From Prochloraceae cyanobacterium (GTDB lineage: Bacteria; Cyanobacteriota; Cyanobacteriia; Cyanobacteriales; JASJDA01): a stretch of DNA of 41,953 nt. Below, one piece after another: positions 34,044-41,382 of the stretch. The position numbers were made by a program, and so were the translations under genes. Numbering within the stretch: position 1 is the stretch's first letter; each line of letters begins with the position of its first letter. The DNA lies in contig JASJDA010000047.1 of the NCBI GenBank assembly GCA_030065755.1, forward strand, positions 1 to 41,953. The letters are read 5' to 3'. The notes under the pieces are model-generated. The model was not told where the DNA came from and made no database searches. It worked only from the letters and a program-made list of their open reading frames with translations.

Positions 34044-34612
34044 AAGGTTTTTAAAGCTTCTTCAACACGAGCAGAAGAGCTGATTCGTAAACTTGCTTTA
34101 ATCATTGTACGATAATGGCTTAAGCAAAATAGAACTATTGAACTATTTGAGAGCTAAAAGATAATCATACCAAGACTTTTAGGCTTCTTAAAATTTACTT
34201 TACGAATCAGCTATAATCCCAAGATTATTGTGATGCACCGAACACTGTGAACTTTTGTCAATTATGGCGTAAGTTTTTCCAAGTTCCCTGACAAGTAATA
34301 TAGAGGGGCGCTCGGTAAACAGTCAGTCATGATGAGTTGTCAAGGGGGTAACATAAATTTCTTCTTGGGGATTAGGGATTAGGGATTAGGGATAAGCAAA
34401 ACGAGCTAGCGAATAATTTGCAACAATCAGTCATTCGTGGTCATAGCCATAGCCATGCCACATTTTTCTTATTCGTCCTAAAAGATACTGCACCACATAC
34501 ATCAAGTTCGTAGTCATTGATTGCACACAGACTGTTCAACGGGGTTACAGTAAAAGACTTTTTAGTTGCACGAAATTACCAAATTATTGTTCTTCTTGGC
34601 GCTCATTTTTCT
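34044..34612. other. Intergenic region with dispersed repeats, 3' of IS110 element
   Basis: About 570 bases, no gene. Contents: a 14-bp inverted repeat (agctgattcgtaaa at 34078-34091 and tttacgaatcagct at 34199-34212), the second copy of a 56-bp dispersed repeat (34223-34278), and a telomere-like tandem tract of gggatta units (34367-34394). The part nearest the transposase stop (about 34400-34612) is the non-coding end of the IS110-family element and is where a bridge RNA would lie if this member follows the IS1111-like layout; no structure was proven. Confidence 0.45.
34223..34278. repeat. Dispersed 56-bp repeat, copy 2
   Basis: Gap-free partner of 24687-24742, with roughly three quarters of positions identical. 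Confidence 0.55.
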
Positions 34613-35712
34613 TTAGGTAATAGGTTGGCTTAAGTAGTTAATTTGGTAAAGTTCTTTTTTGCGAAAAGCAGCTCTAATTCTGCCAATTAATTTGCGAGCT
34701 ACAGCTACAATTGCTTTTTTCTTTCCCGCTCGTGGATAAAGATTGTCAAAAAAATCTTTTAAGGAACGATCGAAAGTAATAGCTCTCCAAGCAGCTTGAT
34801 TCAAAATATGTCGGACACGATTATTACCTTGTCGAGTAATGTGCCCTTTACGAGTTGTATCACCACTAGAATATTCAGAGGGAGTTAATCCTGTATAAGA
34901 GAACAGTTGACGCTCATTTTTAAACTGACTCATATTACCTAATTCATTAGAAAGAATACTCGCGATCGAGGACCAATTCCAGGAGCGGAACGATATGTTT
35001 TGTCATGAGAATCTTCACAAGCTTGCTCCCTTAATTTTGACTCAATTTTTTTAATTTGAGTATCGATATTTTGCCACACTTCCCAATAGGTTTCAATTGC
35101 AATTGTTAGTTGAGGAGAAGAAGAAAGTTCGAGAAGTTCTTTGACTAGTTTATGAGACATTTCTCGCCGCTCATCTGAGTTAATTAGACCCATTTGATGG
35201 CACTTCATTCTAATTTTATTTTTGATAGCGCTTCGGTCTTCAACTAGCTGTTGCCGAGTACGAGTGAGCATCCTTTTGTATTCTTCTTCCTCAGTGGGAA
35301 TACGAATTCCTTTTAAGCGACCCACTTCGAGAAGAGTAGCTAGTTTAAGAGCATCTCGTTTATCAGTTTTGACTCGGTTATGAACTGCCACTTCAACACT
35401 AGCAGGATTGACTACTAAATTATTGATGCCTGCAGCGACTAATTTTCTATGTAAGACAAAACCAGAAAAACCGGCTTCATAGGCTGTGTGTATAGTTGCA
35501 GAAGAAAAATAACGTTGCAACTGAGTAGCTAATTTTTCTGGCTCGGCGGAAGTTCGCCATTTCTTAACAACAATGTCTTCAACCCTTGCCACCACTGAAT
35601 AAGTTCTTTTATGAACATCAATTCCTACATAAACTTGCTTTCCGGCATAAGAGTTTTTCAAAGAAGAATTGTTGTTTGTTTCCTGTTTATTATTTGAGAT
35701 ATTGGTGGCCAT
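34613..35712 (-). pseudogene. IS110-family transposase, broken by one frameshift
   Basis: The N-terminal part (from ATG 35712, MATNISNNKQ) carries the DEDD RuvC-like domain: VGIDVHKRTYSVV, AYEAGFSGF and TDKRDA. The C-terminal part (34613-34933) has FSYTGLTPSEYSSGDTTRKGHITRQGNNRVRHILNQAAW, with the Ser-containing transposase-20 motif. They are in different frames. Around 34966-34972 the text APGIGP should continue as ASILSNELGNMSQF, which is in the next frame, so one base has been lost beside a CGATCGCG site. The protein is therefore split and probably inactive. Its start overlaps the end of the four-helix-bundle pseudogene by 23 bases. Confidence 0.88.
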
Positions 35713-36098
35713 ATTCCTTGCCTCCTTCTTTTTGATTTTTAATGAAGCGACAGTAGCCATTGAGATTTTTTTCAATTTTCTGTTTCAGCTTACGACTCCA
35801 ATCGAGTTGTGCTTCTGTACAATAGCCAAGAGTCTCGGCAATGATAAAGGCACTTAAAGTTTCAGATAAAGAGCCACGTGCTATATACAAAAAACGTAAG
35901 CGGTCAAGATAATGATAACGTCCGTAGCCTTCGGCGATATTTAGTGAAATGCTGCAAGCAGCGGAAGCGCAATTGGTCACTTAAATTGTAACGTTCATAT
36001 GGAGGTAATTTTGCTGCTAATTTATAAGATGCTTTGATCAGTTTTAAACTACCTTGATAGAACTCTAAAGTTTCAAAACCTCTTTCTTTTTCTTCCAT
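35690..36098 (-). pseudogene. Four-helix-bundle (S23/bAvd-like) protein, frameshifted
   Basis: The first frame (35904-36098) reads FETLEFYQGSLKLIKASYKL ... LPPYERYNLSDQLR. The second (35690-35980) continues SISLNIAEGYGRYHYLDRLRFL ... ARGSLSETLSAFIIAE. Together they give the full 23S-rRNA-intervening-sequence/four-helix-bundle family signature (E-Y---L-L, P--E-Y-LSDQLRRA--SI-LNIAEG). The frame breaks just after SDQLR, near 35965-35975. Members are small helical proteins, some nucleic-acid-binding; function is mostly unknown. It runs into the IS110 transposase start. Confidence 0.82.
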
Positions 36099-36281
36099 GT
36101 TTTCCTAATCACTTGTTCCTAATTCCCAGTCCCAAAATACGACTGGTTGTTTATTTCTAAACTCATCATAGGAACATCAGTCATCAGTCATCAAGGTAAA
36201 GCACGTGGATTTAAACCACAAGCGAAACATCCTACATATAGAGGTAGAGGACTCTGACACCCCCTAAGAACTGATAACTGA

Positions 36282-37541
36282 TTACTGTTGACTGTTGACT
36301 GATTTAAGAGCCTCTGCGTATCGTTTAAAACCAAAGATAGCTAAATCTTCAGGGTATTGAGATCGTAAATAGTCAGCAAACTTTTCTAAGCGTTCTAAGC
36401 AGGCTTTGCTCCACACAGACGATCGCATTCCTACCGATTCAACGGAGATTACTTTAACATTTTTAAGAGATGGGGTGTCTTGCCTAATCTCGACGATTTC
36501 ATCTGGGTGGCGATCGATAACTTGGGCAATTACTTTCTTGTTGAGAGTAGCATCTAACAGCACCGTAAAACCGAGCGCTTTGAGTATTTCGGTAACACGG
36601 TGATTGGGGGTGGTAATTTTAAGCTTGATGCCATCGTGGGTAAAGCAGATTCTTAAAGCTCCAGATTCGAGTCCAGCCCAGATTTTTAATAGTGGTTCGA
36701 GCCAGTTAGCGTAGATGGTGCTTAGGGTCTGATTGCTTTTGTGGGATGCTTCTCGACAAGAAACCCTGTTAGCTGTTTTTGCAGCATTGCGCCATTTTTT
36801 GTCGATCGCATTAGGATCCACTATATCGGTAGGTTGAGAAATGACTCCTGTGGGCTGAGTTTCTAAGATAGCTGCAAGTAGGTCAATAATATTCTCTGGC
36901 GGTTTCCCTAGAAGTTTAATTAATTCGTCGTGGTTGATGCCAAATCGATCTCCTACGCCTTCTGGAAACGATCCTTCTAAAATGGTTCTGAGAATGTTGA
37001 GAGGTTTTAGTTGGGAGAATAAATCTGGGTAATTAGTAGCGATCGTCATCATTTGACGATCGAAATCGCTCAGTTTGGCTTCTATGCTTTGTATTCCAGT
37101 CAAGGATTTGCCAGCTTCTTCAATGTAAGCCCAGTTGTTAGAATAATCCCAGAAACTGCTAACTTGATTTCCTTCGTCAGTGTCCTCTAAAGAATTAGTT
37201 TCAGGTTCGGGTAAAGAAGTTAGATGGGCTCTGACGTATTCCTCTTGCAGAGTAGAAATTCTTTGTGCCCTATATCCAAATCCCTCGCCTTCAAATACGC
37301 TGCACCTAGCAGAATTACTATTTTTACTGGTCTTTTCAACGTGGTGAATGCAACTAGCGCAAATAGCATTTGGAGCATCGGTGTCAGTTAACTCTGCGTG
37401 CCAACCTTGTAGGAGTTTCGCATTGACAAAAAATAGGAAATATGTATGCAGCGATCGCTGATTAGTTTGAGACGATCGCTGATTAGTTTGAGACGATCGC
37501 TGATTAGTTTGAGACGATCGCTGATTGATTTGAGACGATCG
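36282..37541 (-). CDS. Hypothetical protein with no normal start codon
   Basis: The well-formed part is 36282-37103 (273 residues from a TTG). The same frame stays open upstream to a stop at 37542-37544, giving about 145 more residues, among them APNAICASCIHHVEK and SARCSVFEGEGFGYRAQR, which have Cys-x-x-Cys spacing and look like real protein. There is no ATG or GTG in this upstream part; it begins inside a 21-bp tandem HIP1 array. So the 5' end was probably replaced or eroded. No family was recognised. The C-terminal half has LRICFTHDGIKLKITTPNHRVTEILKALGF and ends SQYPEDLAIFGFKRYAEALK. Confidence 0.55.
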   Translation of the reverse strand, partial: RSSQINQRSSQTNQRSSQTNQRSSQTNQRSLHTYFLFFVNAKLLQGWHAELTDTDAPNAICASCIHHVEKTSKNSNSARCSVFEGEGFGYRAQRISTLQEEYVRAHLTSLPEPETNSLEDTDEGNQVSSFWDYSNNWAYIEEAGKSLTGIQSIEAKLSDFDRQMMTIATNYPDLFSQLKPLNILRTILEGSFPEGVGDRFGINHDELIKLLGKPPENIIDLLAAILETQPTGVISQPTDIVDPNAIDKKWRNAAKTANRVSCREASHKSNQTLSTIYANWLEPLLKIWAGLESGALRICFTHDGIKLKITTPNHRVTEILKALGFTVLLDATLNKKVIAQVIDRHPDEIVEIRQDTPSLKNVKVISVESVGMRSSVWSKACLERLEKFADYLRSQYPEDLAIFGFKRYAEALKSVNSQQ

Positions 37542-37619
37542 TTAATTGATTTGAAGCGATCGTTAATTGATTGGAGGCGATCGCTGATTGATTTGAGACG
37601 ATCGTTAATTGATTTGAGG
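37451..37619. repeat. 21-bp tandem repeat, eight units each with a HIP1 core
   Basis: The unit is cgatcgctgattagtttgaga, with variants (cgatcgttaattgatttgaga). The CGATCG cores start at 37452, 37473, 37494, 37515, 37536, 37557, 37578 and 37599, exactly 21 bases apart. Because 21 is a multiple of three, it creates heptad-like open frames on both strands (LKSINDR; RSLIDLR). Confidence 0.9.
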
Positions 37620-37786
37620 GAATTGCTCACTAATTGCTAACAATTAGTGAGGGGGAAATTTTCAGTAATAAACTGTCTAGCCACTTCTATATACAAATTT
37701 CTTTGCACTTCATACCAGTTGTCAATTGTTTTTTTAACTCTCATTAATTCGAGTTGACAAAACGCTCGAAGAGCTGGGAGAAATTA

Positions 37787-37874
37787 TTATTTTTATAGAG
37801 AGAGCCTTTTTACAATAACTTTCGGGACTAGCGGCATAACTATATACTATGAAAGGCTCTCTCTATAAAAATAA
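37787..37874. mobile_element. Hairpin element A (88 bp)
   Basis: Perfect 23-bp inverted arms (37787-37809 and 37852-37874; arm core tatagagagagccttt) around a 42-base loop with two ataact motifs (caataactttcggg and cataactatat). It interrupts the C-terminal coding part of the transposase between THIFC and LRAFCQLEL; the translated stop FHSI lies inside the element. Same family as B, C1 and C2. Confidence 0.75.
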
Positions 37875-38685
37875 AAGAACATTCCATACAAAAAATATGA
37901 GTAATAATAGCTGGGGGTTTTCTCACAAAAAATTTATTAAGATTGCATAATTGTTTTAAAGCCCGATGATAGACTTCAATACCCCAATGTATAGCAAATA
38001 ATTCTCTAAAATCTGACCTATTAGCTTCTTTTAATTCTTTTTCATCTATAAAAAATAAAGCATAATAATGAGTATTTCCGACGCGCGAAAACTCTCTTAA
38101 ATACTTTAACTTTGCCAAAATTTTTTAGTTCTACTATCAAACCATCATCAGGAATATCTAGAGAATCTATTCTCACATATTTTTCTTTGTTTATGCGAAC
38201 TGAACGGTTTTTCGCTAATCCAACGCCAAAATTAAGTCCTTTGTCTCTAAAAAACTTAAGATTTTGTTTCGATGAATACCAACTGTCAGTAGTTATAGCT
38301 TCTGCTTTAATTCCCCACTCACTAACTTCATCAACCATCTCCCTTAAATAATCGTTTTTTGTTTTTCCATCTGGTTTATTATAAATTCGATAATTAACGG
38401 GTACGCTAACTCCATTTACATCAGTATAATACAAAGTTATTAAGTTGATACCTTTAATTGCTTTCTGATGTTTGCCAGACCAATAATAGCCAATAAATTC
38501 GGAATTATTAAGATTACTATAAAGCTTTTCTATAACGGTATCATCACCACTTAATGTGCCGCCTATTAAGTTAATATAAGCCTTATTTTCTGAAAATAAA
38601 TCAAATGGTTCATATCTTTCTCTCTCTAAGAAGCGGTTAACTGAATGGTGAGAAATATCAAAAATTTCTAGCCATGCAATGATTC

Positions 38686-38770
38686 TATTTTTTATAAAGT
38701 ACCCCTCTTTTACCAATAACCTATCCCACCAACCGATAACCTACCGATAAGGGGTACTTTATAAAAAATA
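38686..38770. mobile_element. Hairpin element B (85 bp)
   Basis: Perfect 21-bp arms (38686-38706 and 38750-38770; core tataaagtacccct). Read on the minus strand, the 43-base loop is tatcggtaggttatcggttg followed by gtgggataggttattgg, which matches the C2 loop except that both ataact motifs are taggtt. It interrupts the N-terminal coding part of the same transposase. Confidence 0.75.
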
Positions 38771-38826
38771 AATACATCGGTCGCCAATCGGTTACACCCA
38801 CCATATTTGGGTTCAGCAGTAGAATA

Positions 38827-38914
38827 TATTTATATTAAGGGAAGTCCTCAATTTGCAGTTAAGTTAAAAACGAAGCAGATAAGTTATCGTAAAGGACTTC
38901 CCTTAATATAAATA
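38827..38914. mobile_element. Hairpin element C1 (88 bp) with 5-bp flanking repeat
   Basis: 22-bp arms (38827-38848 and 38893-38914; core ttaagggaagtcct). The minus-strand loop starts ttacgataacttatctgctt, as in C2. It is flanked by AATAT on both sides (38823-38827 and 38914-38918, sharing the outermost pair). Taking out the element and one AATAT rejoins the transposase frame. Confidence 0.8.
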
Positions 38915-38953
38915 ATATCCCTCAAAAATCCTGTATAAATATTTAGATCGCAT

Positions 38954-39119
38954 TTAGCAGTAGACGGCTTCTTTCTTACTCTTATGGCAAATATCTCCCG
39001 CTCGCTCTATAAATTATCCTAACTTTACAAGTCGATCGAGTGTTGACAATTAGCGATCGCTTCCTAATACACATTTTCAGAAATCTGTCAATGCGAAACT
39101 CCTAGGCAATATTCCAGAA
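38954..39119. other. Spacer between transposase start and desaturase remnant
   Basis: AT-rich with HIP1 cores near 39031 and 39053. The desaturase frame is open back to a stop at 39051-39053 and reads FQKSVNAKLLGNIPE before the ATG at 39120, so coding similarity may begin before the nominal start. Confidence 0.4.
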
Positions 39120-39821
39120 ATGGAAAGATGCGCTCACGTAGGAATACACCACGCAGAAAACAATAACGATCGAGACAATCTATCTACTCTTCAGTACGAT
39201 CGCACCAACTTGTTCCACTTCCTCAAATACGTCTTATATAACTGTTTTTGGCATAATAGCGGTGTTGGTCCTTTAGTATACTTCTACAAAAACCAAAAAT
39301 GGAAGCTTTTTCGCCAGATGGCTACAGGCTTCATCTTTTTTTACGGTATATTAGGTGTTTTTCTCGCTGTTGACTGGCGGTTTGCGTTGGTGTATTTGGT
39401 TTTGCCACACTTAACGCACAATGCACTCAACGCCTTTTTAAACTGGACTTGGCATATTTTCAGCGATCCCGATCGCTCAGAAAACTATTACGCTAGCGCA
39501 ATAACTTTAATAGAAGACGAGGATGACTTCCTCTTTGAAAACTATCATCTCAGCCATCACTTAAATCCTTCCGGACATTGGAGTGAAAATGGCCTTCATT
39601 TCCAAGAACAGCAAGATTTGTATAGGGAAAAAGAGGCGATGGTCTTTCGCAATATAAATCTTAAAGACCTTTTCGTGCTAACTACGCGATCGACTCGTCT
39701 TGAGATTCTGGCGAAATCGTACGTGGATCTCACCAATAAACTCAGCCACGAGGAGATAGTCGAACTATTAAAAAAACGTGCCAGTCCCGTCAAATCTCAG
39801 CATCAAAGACAATTTACCTAA
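39120..39821 (+). pseudogene. Membrane fatty-acid desaturase/hydroxylase, N-terminally truncated
   Basis: 233 residues. Two His clusters are present: HVGIHHAENN near the start and ENYHLSHHLNP near 140. Two or three hydrophobic segments lie between them (FRQMATGFIFFYGILGVFLAV, FALVYLVLPHLTHNALNAFL). Membrane desaturases and hydroxylases normally have three His boxes and about 100 more residues in front, so the first box and first helices are missing. Upstream sequence reaches a stop within 70 bases. It directly precedes a polyketide-synthase gene on the same strand, the usual company of lipid-modifying enzymes, so the pair was probably one lipid pathway. Confidence 0.7.
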
Positions 39822-39886
39822 CTTCTAAGATTTTTCTTTAAATAAGTTAGAAAAAAATTCTGCCTAAACTGATACAGGATAAGAAA

Positions 39887-41120
39887 ATGGTATCAAAAAC
39901 AACTAAAGAAATTAATTCATCCCTGCAACGAACTCCGATCGCTATTGTCGGGATGGCATCCATTTTTCCCCAAGCCAAAAATATGCGGGAATATTGGGAG
40001 AATATACTAAATAAAGTAGATTGTATTACTGACATACCCTCTTCCCATTGGAATGTAGAAGATTACTACGATCCCGATCCCAAAGCACGAGACAAGACCT
40101 ACTGCAAAAGAGGTGGGTTCATCCCCAAAATTGACTTTAATTCTTTAGAATTTGGGTTGCCACCTAATCTCCTAGAAGTAACTGATGTTTCCCAAATCCT
40201 GTCTTTGATTGTTGCTAAAAAGGCAATGGAAGATGCAAACTATGGAGAATCTCGACAATTTGCTAGAGATCGGGTTGGGGTAATTTTAGGCGCAGCAGCT
40301 ATGGGAGCGCAAATGAGTCATCCCTACCGCGCTAGATTAGAGTCTCCTACGTGGAGAAAAGTCCTCAAAAGCAGTGGAGTCTCTGACGAGGATGCGGAAA
40401 AGATTATTGATAAAGTTAAATCAGCTTATGTAGAGTGGCAAGAAAACTCCTTCCCTGGAATGTTGAGCAATATTGTTGCAGGAAGAATTGCCAACAGACT
40501 AAATTTAGGAGGAATTAACTGCACCCTCGATGCAGCCTGTGCTAGTTCTCTAGCAGCATTGAAAATGGCTATCTCTCAGTTGCTAGAAGGCCGTTGCGAT
40601 GCGATGCTTACTGGAGGCGTAGATCTCGACAATACTGTTTTTGCCTACCTGTGTTTTAGTAAAACCCCTGCTATTTCTAGAAAACAGCAAATCAGACCCT
40701 TTGATATAGATGGCGACGGCATGCTTCTAGGAGAAGGAATCGGCATGATGGTTATCAAACGCCTTGAGGATGCACGACGAGACGGGGATAGAATTTATGC
40801 ATTGTCAAAAGGTAGTAGAAGAACTGCGATCGGATGCTGGAGAAAAATCTTACGCCCAATTAGTCGAGCAGTGCAAGTCCGTCGAAATCCCCCAGACTGC
40901 AGCTAGAGTAGGATTTATTTCCAACTCCTTGGAAGAAGCTGCCAGCCAATTAGAAACAGCGATAGAATTACTCAAAACTCAGTCAGGGGAACAATGGGAA
41001 CATCCCCAAGGTATTTACTACCGTCAATACGGAATCGATCTTAAAGGGAAAGTAGTGGCTTTATTCCCAGGACAAGGTTCTCAATACTTAGAAATGGGTC
41101 GAGAATTAGCTCTAAATTTC
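39887..41120 (+). pseudogene. Type I polyketide synthase (HglE/PfaA-like), internally deleted and interrupted
   Basis: Frame 1 (39887-40801) is a ketosynthase N-terminal part: IAIVGMASIFPQAKNMREYW, active-site C218 in CTLDAACASSLAALKMA, and FDIDGDGMLLGEGIGMMVIKRLEDA. At about 40800 it jumps to another frame: QKVVEELRSDAGEKSYAQLV ... VALFPGQGSQYLEMGRELAL, the linker and start of an acyltransferase domain (GQGSQ). The rest of the KS with its two catalytic His residues is missing, so several hundred bases were deleted out of frame. At 41120 the acyltransferase is cut by a TnpB-type element. Such synthases make heterocyst glycolipid or PUFA-like chains. Confidence 0.85.
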
Positions 41121-41293
41121 GTGACGTACTCCCACACTGAATTCTTCGATTACAGTGTGGGCTTCTCAACCTCTCGATTGAGCATTCCTGCGTTGCACTT
41201 ACCTAGGCGATTTGCCCCCGATAGTACGCAGTCAGCAGGCAGTTTCCGTTCCCGCACGAGAGCGCGGTACTACATTATTTTCACGGAAAGTAC
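41121..41293 (-). mobile_element. Right end and omega-RNA-like region of an IS605-type TnpB element
   Basis: On the minus strand the tail reads gcaacgcaggaatgctcaat, then cgagaggttgagaagcccac, ending with a palindrome cccacactg (41131-41139) / cagtgtggg (41153-41161) and gtacgtcac at the junction with the polyketide-synthase gene. Hairpin, GC content and position after tnpB fit the element's right end and the 3' scaffold of its guide RNA. The guide would be copied from the synthase sequence next to 41120. Confidence 0.6.
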
Positions 41294-41382
41294 TATTTAT
41301 ATTAAGGGAAGTCCTTATCGATAACTTATCTGTTGGTGACTATAACTTTTCTGCTTTATGAGGACTTCCCTTAATATAAATA
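41294..41382. mobile_element. Hairpin element C2 (89 bp)
   Basis: 22-bp perfect arms (41294-41315 and 41361-41382), identical in sequence to those of C1 but in the opposite orientation. The loop is tatcgataacttatctgttg, then gtgactataacttttctgct. It sits between the tnpB coding end (VIKQRGLE) and the element's right end, so the last tnpB codons (IYIKGSPHKAEKL) come from the hairpin. No clean flanking duplication. Confidence 0.75.

Larger units (their letters stand above)
37637..38953 (-). pseudogene. IS4/IS701-like DDE transposase, cut by three hairpin elements and a frameshift
   Basis: Pieces in order on the minus strand: ATG 38953 MRSKYLYRIFEGY; hairpin C1; STAEPKYGGCNRLAT; hairpin B; WLEIFDISHHSVNRFLERE, GGTLSGDDTVIEKLYS (first Asp), ITTDSWYSSKQNLKFFRDKG (second Asp); frameshift near 38105-38118 (GKVK to KYLREFSR); HWGIEVYHRALKQLCN (Glu) and THIFC; hairpin A; LRAFCQLELMRVKKTIDNWY and a stop at 37637. 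Without the inserts it would be about 350 residues, a normal length. Removing C1 plus one copy of its 5-bp flanking repeat joins FEGY to STAEPKY in frame. The gene is dead several times over. Confidence 0.88.

Noticed and set aside
34020-34107. 25-codon minus-strand ORF MIKASLRISSSARVEEALKT
   Set aside because: It overlaps the SPFH terminator and part of a 14-bp inverted repeat; too short and unsupported to call.
37451-37619. Possible CRISPR array
   Set aside because: Units are contiguous 21-mers with no unique spacers. The 123-bp repeats at 25822-27666 are coding. No cas genes are in the window.
37388-37640. Heptad-repeat ORFs on both strands (LKSINDR and RSLIDLR types) that look like coiled coils
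   Set aside because: They come from the 21-bp tandem array being in phase with codons. The real coding frame next door is a different one.
38042-38118. Programmed frameshift in the IS4-like transposase
   Set aside because: An A6 run is present, but the continuing frame is +1, not the -1 usual in IS elements, and the gene is also split by three hairpin elements, so simple decay explains it better.
40764-41324. Separate 186-codon gene after the ketosynthase
   Set aside because: Its first codons are out of frame with the KS, its middle is polyketide-synthase linker and acyltransferase, and its end is TnpB element and hairpin DNA; it is a chimera of remnants.
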